A stretch of 64,000 nucleotides of DNA. Source: Fomitopsis serialis. Its lineage: Eukaryota > Basidiomycota > Agaricomycetes > Polyporales > Fomitopsidaceae. The stretch covers positions 1 through 64,000 of the forward strand of contig NW_025955005.1 in assembly GCF_022376445.1 (NCBI RefSeq), written 5' to 3'. The notes under the pieces are model-generated. The model was not told the origin of the DNA. It searched no databases and worked only from the letters and a program-made list of their open reading frames with translations. The position numbers and the translations under genes are program-made. Shown in pieces: positions 10,770 to 23,087 of the stretch (positions within the stretch are counted from its first letter, which is position 1; every line of letters starts with the position of its first letter).

Positions 10770-12610
10770 TCAAGGATTGGGCCGCCTCAACCCTGAAATC
10801 AGTACCATGGACTCAATAACGGTCAAACCTGCGAGCTTTTGAAGGTCCTCTTCCAACTTGTCTTTGCGACTCTCCGAGATGAAGTCTCGCGTAGCGTCGA
10901 TCATGGCCCCATTCTTCAACCCGATGCGCTCTAGCTTGCTGGCATACACCTCTGGCGACAGCCTCAGAGATTCGAGATACCGCCTGACGTCAGGATCTAC
11001 GTTTTGATGGATGGCAGATAATGGGTCTGAAGGAGCCACTGGAATCGAAGACTCGCCACCAGCCGCGCGTGATGACGAGGAAACCTTGCTGTTATTTCCT
11101 ACGACAGGAGGAGATTTCTGGCGTAGCATCATCGGCCTGCCTGATGATGACCAGACGAAGGTGTCGGCGACAAAGGTCTCCAGTTGCTCTGATTGCGAGG
11201 ATGGCGCGGATGTGCCCATACCCGGGCCGACATTACCAGAGACCTGTCCATCCGCGTTAAGACTTAATGCTCCACTCTTCTAAGGCCAAACAATGCCTGC
11301 ACTCACTGCAGTAGACGGCCTCGGGGTGGCCACATTGTTGTCACCATTTGGGCGTTGTTCTTTAGTTGATTGAGAGGTTGAGGGATTGGACGTTATACCC
11401 GGCGCGCGAACGTCTTGGGGAGACGAAGGTGAAGAGGACATAGTCTCTAGGATGGATTTCGACGTAGACGCAGTCTGCGGCAGCACTTCAGATGAGGTGA
11501 TTGGCGGTCCAGCAACAGAGCGAGACATTGCATCTTTGGAGTGTCGCGACGAATTTTGTATTGGCGCAACAGCGCCATCAGATTCCGATTTGAGGCGCTT
11601 CAGACTCGGCTGCACAGGGTACTCTCTGTGTAACGATCAAGGTCAGATACCGCGTCAGAAATACGGGGGAGACATACCCATCGGGGACAGTGTGTCCAAC
11701 GTTCTTCCTCTTTGAAGAGGTGCGGTGCACTCCACCGGGAATGGGAGGCTCTGAGTTGACTGGTTGAGAGACAGGACGGTCTGAGAAGGGCAGCAGAGGC
11801 TCCTCGAGAGGTTCCAGCTGCGGTTGAGGCGACGACGGCCCAAGAATGGGCGGAAGGCGGGGACGTGAGGGTCCACTAAAGTCACGAGGTTCGGGCAACT
11901 TTTTGACCTGCCGGACAGCTGTTGGGTCCACATCTGGCATGCCAATGGGAGGGAGGCGGGGACGCCCAGGGCCGGACCAATCGATATATTCACGCAGACC
12001 CGTGATGGGTGGTGCAGGTTTAAGAATTGGCTCAAGGCGCGGACGTCCGGCATAGTCCAGAGCTTTAGGCGGCGCTCCGGCCTCTCCTACGGCAGTTGTG
12101 TCCAGCTTTGCACCAATGCGACCCAAGCGCAAGCGTACAGGTCCAACGTGGTCGGGAGCTTGGTCGGGAGCGTCAGGTTTTCCCAATTCCATGGATCTCG
12201 TCCGCCGGCGACCAGTCATTGAGATGGATCGTAACTTGTCGTCCACTACTATGACATTTACTGTATGTTGGACATATGCTAGCTCTTGAACCCGAGTAAC
12301 GACTCACCCAGTCTTTTGTGACTCGCCAAAGAGAAAGTGTACGTCCTGTGTCACCGCACTGAGTCTGGACATGAACTGAGGAGCTTTCGCCAAAGAGGCT
12401 CCGGGTCTCTCGAAGACCGATCGTTTGAATTCCAGTCGCGACTTGTAACTTCAGAAACAAGTACTGGAGCTCCAAAGAAGGAGCCTGAGATAGTAACAAG
12501 GACAGCCAGATGGCAGTTGTGGGCCAGGATGATTCAAGTTCGAGCTGGCAACGTCTCGATTTCCATACTGGGTCTGACAATCTCCGATCCGCTCGAGCTC
12601 CGACGTTCAT
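10770..12610 (-). CDS. Lineage-specific family, copy A (variant N-terminus)
   Basis: Function unknown. The last exon (about 11220-10770) carries the C-terminal domain that defines the family: VDPDVRRYLESLRLSPEVY, then KNGAMIDATRDF, SRKDKLEEDLQKLAGLTV and the SGLRR end. Before it lies a Ser/Thr-rich exon that begins near QPSLKRLKSES. Upstream, copy A differs from its relatives: instead of the helix-turn-helix part it has four spaced repeats of the type GRPRLPPI (at about 12130, 12040, 11960 and 11860), set 80-100 bp apart in a Pro-rich stretch. Introns near 12260-12320, 11640-11695 and 11222-11290 have good GT-AG ends. The first exon (ATG at 12610) is the weakest part of the model. The Pro-rich repeats suggest an SH3- or WW-type ligand, but this is inference. 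Confidence 0.7.
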
Positions 12611-12829
12611 TGACTGACTACTACTAGTAAGTTACTGGGTCATACTGCAATCATACTGTATCCTTCTCCGCATCGACGTTGCACAATGCAACGCGAGGGT
12701 CGGTCCCACTACCGTGCGCGAAATCTAGATCTAAGTACTACTAAGTTACCAGGATGGCAAGTACAGTTGAACATAGATGCAACCTACCGTTTGACTCAAC
12801 TGTGCGTACGAAGTCCAATGGATCATTTC

Positions 12830-15558
12830 TCACCCATTCGCAGGTCGCCTCAATCCTGAGATGAGAATCATAGACTCGGCCACGGTCAACCCCGCCAACT
12901 TCTGGAGATCCTCCTCAAGTTTATCCTTGCGGCTATCGGGGACGAAGTTCTTCGTAGCATTCAGAATGATCCCGTTCTTTAAGCCGACGAGCTCTAGCTT
13001 GCTCGCATAGACCTCCGGCGGCAAGCCCAGCGACTTGACATATTGTGCGACATCAGGATCGATCCCTGTAGGAGCATTGGGCAGTGGATTGGGCAGGATA
13101 GTCTGGGCGGAATGGCTATCGTCGACACTTCCTTGATGCGGGCCTGCGAGGCCAGCTCCATTCCCTCCTGCGATGAGAGTCGGGGTTGCCCCTTTCACTG
13201 GAGCTGACAATCTCAAACCACTGGGCTCATGCCCTCTAGAGGATCCCCGCTGGTTCGCATCGGAAGGTGACGGCGACAGCACAGGCCGCTTGTGGGCAGA
13301 GGCAACATCGCAAGACGTCTCTTCATCCACACAGTTGGCCGAGTCCAGGCTCTGCCGGACAGCGCTCACTGTGCTTGGTGTAGCTCCGGAAGGGGGTGTC
13401 GCCATCCTGAAATTGCTGTAGGTCTGTGGATGTTCGGTGTCCATCATTGAGACAACTTTCCGGACTCGTGAAGCGTCACAGTGGCTGCCGTGGTCGGTCG
13501 GAGGCGAGGGTAGTTCGACCTCCAGCTTGCGACTGCGTGTAGAGCTGCTGACTCGGATCTGAGGGATTTTGCCGAGTGCGCCAGCACTGGAACGGGGAGA
13601 GGTCACAGCCACATCTGATACCTGTGCTGACGTCCTCGAGACGTCTGGCGCGAATTTGGTGCGCTTGGGCTCTAACTTCCCAGAGCGTTGCCTGAAGAAA
13701 GAACATTAGTTCTGTCGCATCCGTTTTTCGGCGCAAGTCATGACTCACTGCTCATCTGCGCATTCGCCGTCTTCGCCAATTTCACGTTTCCTCTTCGTCA
13801 GAGACACTTGACTACCATCAGGCACGAGTCGAGATTGCTGCATTGGTCGCGGTTCAAGTGAATTGGGTGAAGAACGAGGCAGGGGCTGCCTTACTAGGGT
13901 CTCAACGTGCGGGGCTGTACTGGTCGCCCTGTCTACGAGCAGAGCGCGTTTGATTGGCAGCGCACGCCGCGAAAGAGCGAATTCGAGTACCCTATGTTGT
14001 GAATGGAGTTTCAGAGGTGTTTCTGGTGACAGCCTGCTGTCGAGCAATGGGGTCGGGAAACGGGGCGACGCAGATGGTTTGCGTATGAACCGGGGTGGCT
14101 CGAGGGAGCGCTGAGATGCTACACCTATAGACGTACTCGGCGATGAACCGGATTGCGTCAACGGTGCTTGGGAAACCGGCAAATGCGCTGTCTGGAGTGG
14201 GAGCAAAGGTTGAGATCGTACTTGCATAATTTTGGGTTCAGCACTGCCGTTCGCAGAGCCCCCTGGTTCGGCTACCATCTCACGCGCAACTGGCGATTCC
14301 TCGAGGGTTCCCGCAACAGCAACAGCCAGAGGTACTGACTGGCGACGTGGACTCCGTGCGTCAGTTGGTGTGGGCGTGGCTCTCCGTGCGTCGATGGTGT
14401 TGAGCACCACACCTGTCTCGGCGTCCATTTGCAAGGCGAATTGTGCGTGAGAATGCCTCCGGGCCCCTCTGCACGGCAATTGTAAACTTCAGTTGAGTCG
14501 GAAGACCATGTAGCAGCCTCTTACCTTGCTGTACGAACACCTTTCATCTTCGCCTTTTCGGTCTGTGAACCGGTAGTCAAGATTTTGGATTTGATGATGC
14601 CGCTTATGTTAGCGCGAGACTGCTCTCGCGGTTCTTGCTTCTCATTTGGAGTGCATGACACTAATGGTGACAGCGAGCGCGGGGAGTTGATGGGGGTTAA
14701 TGGGGACAGTGAGCGCGAAAAGTCGACGGGAGAACTGAGGTGAGATAAGGGGGACAGAGGGGATAATGAGTGAGGAGAGTGGGGGGACCTGTCGTCCAGA
14801 TCAGCTTTCCTAGTGGTCATGCTCTTCAAGTCGTTGACAGACCTGGCGGCAACATAGCAAGTGAGCCAGAACTTGGTGCAGGGCGTGGTGCTGGATTGCT
14901 TCGACGACCCTCAGACCGTCCTGTAATCGCCATTGTGAAGCGACGACGACATCGAAGGACAATGTCCGGTGAGAGTGATGTTTGCACGTCTTCAGCGACG
15001 CAACAATTGTTAGTGCACATCGAGAGATATCCAGAAATCAGAATCGAACGTACATGGTGGTGCTTCATGGCGAAGTCTTGCAGACACCCTCCTCTCGAAC
15101 AGACTGTCATATCCGGACCCAGGTTCCTTGTAATCCGAGTTTTCGTCGGCTTCTTCGCTCGAAGTTCCAACCTCATCGTCATCACTATCCTCCTCCTCCT
15201 TAGTCATGCAATCCCTGGTGTGGGCACTCGTGGTCGCCAAGCCTCCCGCGGGCACTGCAGCTGCATCAAAGGAATCAACATCGGTGACCACCGCATCCCA
15301 CATCTTCAGATATGTGGTGTCTTCATCGAGGTCGTCGCGGCCACGTTCGTTTGCACAGATGCGGTGCACAGACCGGCGAGAGCAGTTGAGAAATTTAGCA
15401 ATCTGCTTGAAAGACGCATGTTGCTCGTTGCGCATTCGCCTAATGACGGCACGCCTTACGCGGTCAATCTGCATCCTGTGTCTCGATGGTAAGACCAGTG
15501 AGAGCGCCCGCCGCCAGATGATCCTAGAGCCATCATCGAGGGGAGCACTCATCAGCAT
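12830..15558 (-). CDS. Lineage-specific family, copy B (HTH to SAM-like)
   Basis: Function unknown; probably a nuclear DNA-binding protein. Exon 1 (from ATG 15558, with a second ATG at about 15474 just before IDRVRR) encodes a basic helix-turn-helix-like segment: IDRVRRAVIRRMRN, FKQIAKFLNCSRRSVHRIC. An acidic stretch (EEEDSDDDEVGTSSEEADE) and RRVSARLRHEAP follow. A phase-1 intron with donor GTACGT at about 15050 leads to a QTSLSPDIVLRCRRR block. The next parts are Ser/Pro-rich (SPLSPLSHLSSP), then LEFALSRRALP, SLTKRKR and ECADE, then EPKRTKFAPD. The last exon (13612-12830) ends in the conserved domain DPDVAQYVKSLGLPPEVY through AGLTVAESMILISGLRR. A frame change near 14826 fits a 49 bp intron. 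It is one of four head-to-tail minus-strand members. Confidence 0.78.
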
Positions 15559-15892
15559 AGCTTATGGTAGTCAAAGACGGGAAATCGAACATACCGGTGT
15601 TTTTGGTTCGTATTGAGGAAGGGGCGTCTACACGCTATATCTGCATGCGGGCCCAATGCGGACCTAAAGGGAATAGGCATTCTTTTTCGGGGCCTTCTTT
15701 ACATAGAGCACGAGTTGCTCAGAGCGCAAGCTCAAGCCCACTATTGCTATTGCGTCCGAATCGATTGATAAGTACATCACAATATTCACCGTGACGCCCG
15801 TAGACGAGACAATCTGGGAGTGGCAAGCACGATTGAATGTCAATATGGAAGCAATCAACTCGAATTATGCGCCAGTGTGAATGTGCACATTT

Positions 15893-18615
15893 TCAGGACC
15901 CACTCGCCGATCGCCGCAATCCTGAGATGAGAATCATAGACTCGGCCACGGTCAACCCCGCCAGCTTCTGGAGATCCTCCTCAAGTTTATCCTTGCGGCT
16001 CTCGGGGACGAAATTCTTCGTGGCGTTCAAGATGGTCGCATTCTTCAGCCCAACCAGCTCCAGCTTGCCTGCATATACCTCCGCAGGCAAGCCCAACGAT
16101 TCGACATAGCGTATGACATCAGGATCTATTCCTGCGAGAGTGTTGGGTTGTGGATTGGAAGGCGCAGTTTGAGCCAGTCCATGGCTACCACCGACGCTCG
16201 CCTGTTGCGAGCCTGCGAGGCCTACTCCGTCTCCTACGACGGCAGATGATGGGGCCGTCTCCACAGTCTCGCTGCTGGGCACTCTGCTAGAAGAATTCGG
16301 CTGGTCCAGGTGGGAAGATGACCGTGACGAGGATGGAGCAGATACCTTGCTCGCCGAGGTCGCCGAGGCGACATAACAGAGACTCGGAGCCCCTCTGTTT
16401 TGATCTGCACCGTTCATTGACGGCGCGCTTTGCTGAGAAATGTTCGCGCTCGGTGCAACAAGAGGGATCATGGCCGTAATTGCAGCGTTGCTGTGTGGCT
16501 GGGGACGCTCGGCATCCATGAAGGAGATATCCTTAGGCGACGCGTACCTACCGTGGTCGATTGGAAGCGAAGTTGGTACGAACTCTAGCCTGCAATCGGG
16601 CATGGAGCCGCCGACCTGAGAATCGGCGGTGAGTGCCTCAGGCTGAGCTGGTGCATCGGCACTAGAACGGGGAGGCCTAGGGACAACAGAATCTGAGGTT
16701 TGGATTAACGGCTTCGAGGCGTCTGACGCGAGAAGTTTCGCGCGCTTTGGTTCTTGTTCCCCGGAGTGTTGCCTGCAGTTTCGAGAGACGTCAGTTTCGT
16801 CGCACCAGTTGTGCAGTACATCACACGTCAAACGACTCACTCGTCTATGCGTACGCCGTCTTCACTAAGAGTGTGTTTCCTCTTTGTCAGAGACGCTTGG
16901 CGACCAACGTCGGACACTCGAGGTTGCACTACTGGTGGGCTTTCGGGTGGTCTGGGCGAAGGACGACGCGGTGGCTGTTTCGTCTCACTGTGCGTCCGGT
17001 CTATGAATGAGCTGAGCCTGGATGGCAGTGCACGTCGTGACAGGGTGAGCTCGAGTGTCCTTCGTGGATGAGGCGGCTGTGGTGACGACGGCAAGTCGTC
17101 GAGAATTATGATCGAAGAACTGGGCGAGATTGACGGAGACAGTTGGCGCAGTGACCAGACTGGCCTGCGCGGAAGCTGCGACACTGTTTTTCTGGCAGTC
17201 GGTAGCGGATGGGATATCGATGCTCGAGAAGTCCTTGGGAGGGGTAAAAGTGGCGGTTTTGTCTCCGTAATACGGGGTTCAGCGCCACCATTGGCGTCCC
17301 ACGAGCGCGATGGCTCAGCCCTAACTTTAGGTCCGTCTGCAGTAGTACCTTTGGCGATGGAAGGCTCACAGGCGCCAGTGGCCGGATTCGCCGGCTGTAT
17401 ATGCCTCTGACTTGATGCCGGCTGCTCCCCTCTGTGTAGCAACTATGAGTTCAGTCGTGTTTAACAGCCAGGGAGCCGCTTACCCTGCTGTATGATCGCT
17501 CAAAATGCTGGCATGAAGGGTTCCGCCTTTCGCCTTCGGGTTGTCAATCCGTGGGTGTGTAGGTACCACCGACCTCCCTCCGGATACATCAGGTGTTGTT
17601 CGCCTTCCCTGCGGTCTTGCGTCCGTAGCCGACTCAGATTGAGGATCAGAGGTCCCCAACCCGAAGGGACTCAGATATTCTCGCTGCTCAGGTCGAGGCG
17701 GAGGTGAGATTGGTGATAATGAACGTGGGGAGACGCTAGGCGATAGCGGAGACAGCGGAGACAGTGAGCGAGACAGCGAAGACTCGGAATTGTTCGAAGC
17801 CGATGGTGTCAGTGGGTGTGAAACAGATGTGTCTTCCTCCTGATCAGCTTCCACGGAAGCGGTGCTGTTGCTGACGGACCCTGTGCCTCGCTGCAGCAAA
17901 ACATTAGTTAAGGCGGAATTCGGCGAGGAGCCTGAGGTCACTTTGATTCGAAGGCCCTCAGGTTGTCCCATGGACATCGCCGTGTTCAAGCGATGCCGAG
18001 TTCGCAGGACAATGTTGGGCGAAGACGACGTCCGTACATCTGCAGTGGCAGATTGTCAGAACACATCAAGACCCATGTAGAAATCGGGATGGATGTACAC
18101 GGTGCTGCTTCATGTCGGAGAAGCCCTGCGGGAACCCTCCTCTCGACCGGAACGTCGCACTCGGATCCGAGATCCTCATACTTTGAATCTTCATTACGCA
18201 GATACTCAGATTTTTCACTAGAAGTTGCGAGTTTGAGAGGATCCCTATCCCCGTGTTCTGTAGTTGCACGGCCTCTGGCGTGTGTATACGTCAGCACCTG
18301 ACCAGTCCGGGATAGAGCTCTGACTGAGGCGTCATGGAAGGAATCGTTGTTGGGAACAGTCGCATCCCACTCCTTCAGATATTCAGTGTCTTCTTCCAGG
18401 TCGTCTCCGTGCTCGTTTTTACAGACGCGACGTATAGACCGACGAGAGCACCTGAGGGACCTTGAAACCTTGACATGGCGCCAGGCGAGCTCGTTGCACA
18501 TGCGCCGAATGGCTGCACGCCTTGTGCGGTCGATTTGCTCATGCGGCATCCTGATGTGGTCCGGAAGCTCAGGCCAATGAGACGGACCACCGCCATTTGG
18601 ATTGGGGACCATCAA
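15893..18615 (-). CDS. Lineage-specific family, copy C (HTH to SAM-like)
   Basis: The cleanest full-length member. Exon 1 from ATG 18615 reads IDRTRRAAIRRMCNE, then LRCSRRSIRRVCKNEHGDDL with EDTEYLKEWDATV: a helix-turn-helix-like unit followed by an acidic linker. RRVPAGLLRHEAAP precedes the same phase-1 intron seen in copies B and D (donor GTACAT near 18100, acceptor CTGCAG near 18046), leading to VRTSSSPNIVLRTRHR. The Ser/Pro exon (SLSPLSPLSPSVSPRSLSP) comes next, then a long disordered exon at 17442-16840 with LTLSRRALP and SLTKRKH, then EPKRAKLLASD. The last exon ends with DPDVIRYVESLGLPAEVY through AESMILISGLRR. Very low-complexity, Ser/Pro-rich middle and short basic clusters suggest a nuclear, largely disordered protein with folded ends. 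No catalytic residues are evident. Confidence 0.8.
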
Positions 18616-19074
18616 CAGGGGAACACGGTTTGCGCCTTGTAAACAACTCGACTGTCCATGTCAGGACTTTCGACGTTCAGACTCGGAGGACTGAGAGCTG
18701 TCATGCAGTGGTACATACCGTTTTGAGGTTGTCTTCGGGTACTACTCAGTGACGGCCGCCAGGCATCTCATCCAGTTGCGTGCGTTAGCGTGAGGTAGTC
18801 TCCGAGCAGAGTTGACGATCCTTTCCGTTGCGCGAGAACGGGAACGAGAACGCGCTCCGGATCCGAGGCCGAGGTCGGGTACATAGTAATAACGTGACAG
18901 AGTAAATACTGCGGCACGGTGACTTAATATATCATAGTGATAGTATCGTAGCGGCGCAAGCGCCGATCCCCGACTCCTGCATGGCACACAGCTACTCAGC
19001 CTGCCACAGCAGCACCATAGTATATTATGTGTGTATTGTAATATTGTACCATCGGAATGGTATGGAGACTCAAT

Positions 19075-19127
19075 TGGAAGCCCTCACGCCCGCGGCGGCT
19101 TCGCCGCCCGGGCGTCTCGGGCTTCCA
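19075..19127. repeat. Long near-perfect hairpin
   Basis: Arms TGGAAGCCC / GGGCTTCCA, ACGCCCG / CGGGCGT and GGCGGC / GCCGCC pair in order around a TTC loop. That is 22 base pairs with only small asymmetric bulges. It sits between family copies C and E and outside any coding model. Confidence 0.9.
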
Positions 19128-19596
19128 CGAGTCTGAGCTAAGTACACGGTGAACTTACTTACCATAATACATAAGCACTACAGTGCATGCGAGGGCTCCC
19201 AACGTAATAGAGGCCCTCTTGCCTTTGGGAGGAGTTATTTGGTGGTCAAAGATCCAGACGTCCAGACGCAGCCAGATGCGCGGTCGGATCCAACTGCCTC
19301 GAGCTGCCTCGTAAGACACTCGAGCATTGCTGCGATACCGCTTATGGGAATTTTAAGTCACGTGTTTCCCACGGAGGGAGCGGCATCGCCGGCTGCGAAC
19401 GACTTATGGTCGACAAAGCCCTCCTCTCCCTCCGGTCGGAGTCGGGGATTACTGCGTCGCGCCTGCCCCGGCCAATACGTCCGATATGCACACATAGAAT
19501 GCTACCACCCACCAGCCCGAAGCTTCGGCGGACGGCGATGCTACGCGACAACGGACACGAATACATAGACCAGACCTTCGCATGTAATGTCTACAT

Positions 19597-19609
19597 AGGG
19601 CTTCGCCCT
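19597..19609. repeat. Short hairpin with same loop
   Basis: AGGGC-TTC-GCCCT, a 5 bp stem with the same TTC loop as the longer hairpin 470 bp to the left. Confidence 0.6.
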
Positions 19610-19837
19610 CAGTGACAATAAAGGGAACCAACAACAAAAAAAGAATGCTACCGGAAATACTACAACCATACTCTGCTTAACTTACCTACAAGGGACATCA
19701 GCCATCAGAGGAGGAGGAGGGGATTCCATTTAGTCATCACTTTCGCGCACCATAAGGCTCGCCACGCATGACAATCAGAGGAGACGCAGGGGTAATTCAA
19801 TAGGAACAAGCTACCGGGATTAATTCAGCAGTACTAG

Positions 19838-21810
19838 CTACTCATGTTGCCGCCTCAAGCCCGAGATCAATACCATAGCCTCGACGACCGTCACCCCTGC
19901 ACGCCTCTGAAGTTCCTCCTCTGATTTGTCCTTTCGGCTCTCCGGAACCAATCTCTTCATCGCCGTGATTAGGGCGCCCGTGTTGAGGCCGATGGAGTTG
20001 AGCTTGATAACGTACTTCTCCGGAGGCAGGCCAAGCGATCGCAGGTACTGTATCACAGCGGGATCTACATTGTCGAGCGTAGCGTCAGGAATTTTACGTT
20101 GGGTGGTGGCAGAAGACGCAGGTGCATGAGTAACAGTATTGACAGTTTGGACCCGGAGACCGGCATTGGTGCCCCTTCCGAGCAATGCCTGGATTGCGGC
20201 ATCCAGCAGTCCTGGGGACGTCGCGGGTCCTTTGTCGCCAAACTGAGCATGATTTGAGGTTGACAAGTCTCGGACGTCACCAACCGGCAGAGCATTGGGA
20301 TCCTGAGACCCGGCATCCGCACCTCGCGGTTGGTCATTTACATCGGCGCGAAGCTGAGCATTCCGAAGGGGGCCCGCCCTTGTCGCCTGCGGCGAGCTCG
20401 CTACGGGCATCGAGCTGCTAGGTGCCTGCGTCAATGTGGTGTCCGACCGAAGGACTTCTTCCCGTTATGAATCATCTCTTGGTCGCGAGGAAGGCAAGAT
20501 CTTCTGCGTACCTTTTGAGAAGCGCGGAGCAGGCCGATCGCAGTGCGTCTCTGTGGCTTTTTCTGCAGTGGCAAGCTGGGAATGCGCGGGCGCTGAAGCC
20601 TCAGTCTCCCGAGGTGCGTTCTGCTCGAGACCGAGACTGTTCCTCGTGGTAAAGGTAGCGGGTCCGAGCTTGGCCCGTTTGGCCCACTGTGTCGAAGTCA
20701 CACTATAAGAGACATGTCAATTTATGAGTAGCTGACCGCGGTCATAACAGTTATGGCGACGTACGCATCCGTGCATATGCCAATGTCAGTCGGGCATCGC
20801 TGTCCCTCTTCACAGGCGTGATCCGTAGGTGTGGCACGCGATCTCAGGTTCCGTCTGGGGAGCTCTAGGAGGACCCGAGGTGCAAGCTTGGCTATCTCTG
20901 AGCATTGGTTGTTAGTAGCAGAAAGCGAGCCTGTATCGGATTCCTGTTGGTCTTGGCTCTTGTCCATGATAGCAGCAGAGGTCGTAGCCGTAGGCAGTGA
21001 GTTTGGGCGCGTCGCATATCCGGTATTGCGAGGCGCACGTTTTTGAGATGCCCGCCGCTTCGTGTGCTTGCGGGCGGCACGTATCACGACGTCGGAAGAC
21101 AGAGACGTGCGCACATCTGCAGAACGATTATCATCAGCACAAGCTTGCTATAGTCCATACGTACAAGGGAACGAAACTAACATGGCGCCTTCTCCCTTCG
21201 CAGTCTTGCTGAAATCCTTGCACGATGAATAACGGACAGAGGCAAGTCGTGCTCCGAGTCGGAGCTATCATCGGGCTGAAACTCGCTGACTTGGCTGGTG
21301 CTAGTCTCGCTGCTGTCAGAAAGGGTCTCTCCAAACTCGATCTCGGATTCCGTGCGCCACATATGTGCCATAACAATTTCGGTGGCGCCGCCGTCAGGTT
21401 CGCTGTCACCGCCAGCCTGAGGCTGAGCTTGTCGCGCATCATCCATGTCCATTCTTGCACTTCCTCCTTCACTTCTTCGCTCCCTGGCGCTCCTGTTGTG
21501 CCAGGGCTCGAGCTTGAGCCGCCACAACCTCCGCGTTATCAAACGTGTCGACATCGGTCACCGCCTCCCACCCTTGAGGTGCTTCCCATCTTCGCTGAGG
21601 TCATCGCCATGGCCGTTCGCCACGGCCAATCGAGCTTCACGGCAAGAGCACCGATGAATGTGGCAATCTCCTTGTAAGTGACGTGCTGCCTGTGGCGCAT
21701 GTCCCGGATGACGGCGCGTTGGTGCGTCTTTGGGATGGTCTGCGAGGATGCATGCCTGCCAGGGTTCGTGCGGAAACGTTCTTGAACGGTCGACGTACGG
21801 TGGTGTCATA
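19838..21810 (-). pseudogene. Lineage-specific family, copy E (frameshifted)
   Basis: A diverged member. The last exon (20434-19838) has an intact C-terminal domain: VDPAVIQYLRSLGLPPEKY, then SRKDKSEEELQRRAGVTVV and ISGLRRQHE. The exon RTSLSSDVVIRAARKH (near 21110) and the segment RISARLRREKAPC (near 21180) match the other copies around the shared intron. The N-terminal helix-turn-helix unit is readable (RAVIRDMRHRQHVTYKEIATFI, split here: RAVIRDMRH and TYKEIATFI) but continues as GCSCREARLAVANGHGDDL only after a one-base shift near 21645. A second one-base shift near 21570 is needed to reach AVTDVDTFDNAEV. Both sites are next to G runs. It is either a decaying copy or a gene hit by consensus errors. 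Confidence 0.7.
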
Positions 21811-22726
21811 TATGAGAGACCGAATATTGTTGCGAGCTAGCGTGATTTCGGTGAGCGCCCACTCGCTATAGAGGATCAGAAGATATACCGTGGGTGGACC
21901 TCTAAAACATAACAACACGGCCTTGGCGACTGCGGATCTGGCACGCACCAGATGTCAACGGCTTCAAGGCTATCACGGCAGTGCTTTCCTTTGTTGCAGG
22001 GTCGCGGTGCAATAGGTCTTGCTCACTGCCGATAGCTTGAGCAGTTGAGCAGGCCGTTGGCATCTATGGCGAGACGCTCAGGTCCAGAAAGTCATGCGTA
22101 CAGACTGACGGATGCAGAATCGGAACGATGTGGTAAGAGATCATGGTGTGAGACGATCTCGGCAGGCATACTGAAAAAGGCCAATTTGCCAGCAGGTGGA
22201 TATACTACGGCCATGCTACGTCAACGCAGTACACGAACTTGAATGATCAGGCACTCACCAACGTCGGTGAATGGTACGTCGGCATGTGAACATGACGCGA
22301 TGGACCAATGATGTTGGGACTACAGCGCTGTGAATTGAGAAGTCATTGGCGGACGAGGCTTACCACGCGCAGAACAGAGTTACGTTCGGACGCCAGCGAC
22401 ATGGAACAATCCGAGTGCATTCTGCCAGAACCCATTAGAATATGCAGTGTCCGTTAGATGAGATGGTTACGAGTACAATAACGAGATGCCGGTATAGAGT
22501 CACGGCTAAAAGAGACGAGGGCGAGAGCGAGACAATAAAATGGTATGGCTACAAATTCGAACGCAGGCGCTGGGATGTCAAGTGGTGCGTAGATGCAAGA
22601 GATATGGGAGTGAACTGTAATGGGCATGTGGATGACTGAAAGATGTGCAACGTGTCGTGGATGCGGAACGTGAGCGGTGTATGGTCATTGTCAATGGGTC
22701 GTTGGACCCGTCGTGGCGGACCTCTC
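21811..22726. other. No supported gene
   Basis: Upstream DNA of copy E; no feature that I can support. Confidence 0.45.
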
Positions 22727-23087
22727 CTACGAGCGGCCTTTAGTGTTGACGTTGATGGCGGATTCTCTCCCGCCCATCCTCTCGACGGCTGGCGAGTCCG
22801 GCGCCGTCGCCTCGTCTATGATCGCCTTCGCCCGCGGGACGTGCGCCTGCGCACGGATCCTCGCGGAGCTCTCCCTCCTTCACTTCCTCTGTATGAACTT
22901 CTTGCCGTGCCCGAGCTGGCCTGGCCACCAGACTGCACGTTCGCTGTGCGAAGGTGCGAGGGCCGCGTACATTGCGTGCCCGTCTCGCGGCGACTGGTGG
23001 AAGGACGAGAACGCGTGCGGGGAAGCGGGCCGTGGGGAAGAAGCTCGCGATTGGCGACGACGGCGGCGACGTGTAGTTCGACGACAT
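22727..23087 (-). CDS. Hypothetical protein with in-frame TGA
   Basis: I do not recognise a family. From ATG 23087 the frame reads MSSNYTSPPSSPIASFFPTA, then shifts by one near 23030 to a protein-like stretch SPRDGHAMYAALAPSHSE, WWPGQLGHGKKFIQRK. It then meets a TGA, and the same frame goes on to RAQAHVPRAKAIIDEATAP and ERMGGRESAINVNT before the TAG at 22727. The downstream part is amphipathic and clearly protein-like, so I think a gene is present but damaged or miscalled. A plus-strand open frame across the same DNA is Arg-rich and less convincing. Confidence 0.4.

Larger units (their letters stand above)
18616..19837. other. Gap between family copies C and E
   Basis: I find no gene in this 1.2 kb. 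It holds two hairpins with the same GGC/TTC/GCC type apex (19075-19127 and 19597-19609), AT-rich DNA, and the promoter of copy C. Confidence 0.5.

Noticed and set aside
19075..19160. A Helitron 3' end (hairpin followed by CTAA)
   Set aside because: The CTAA is not at the usual distance and is not followed by T, and no matching TC 5' end or Rep/helicase is visible.
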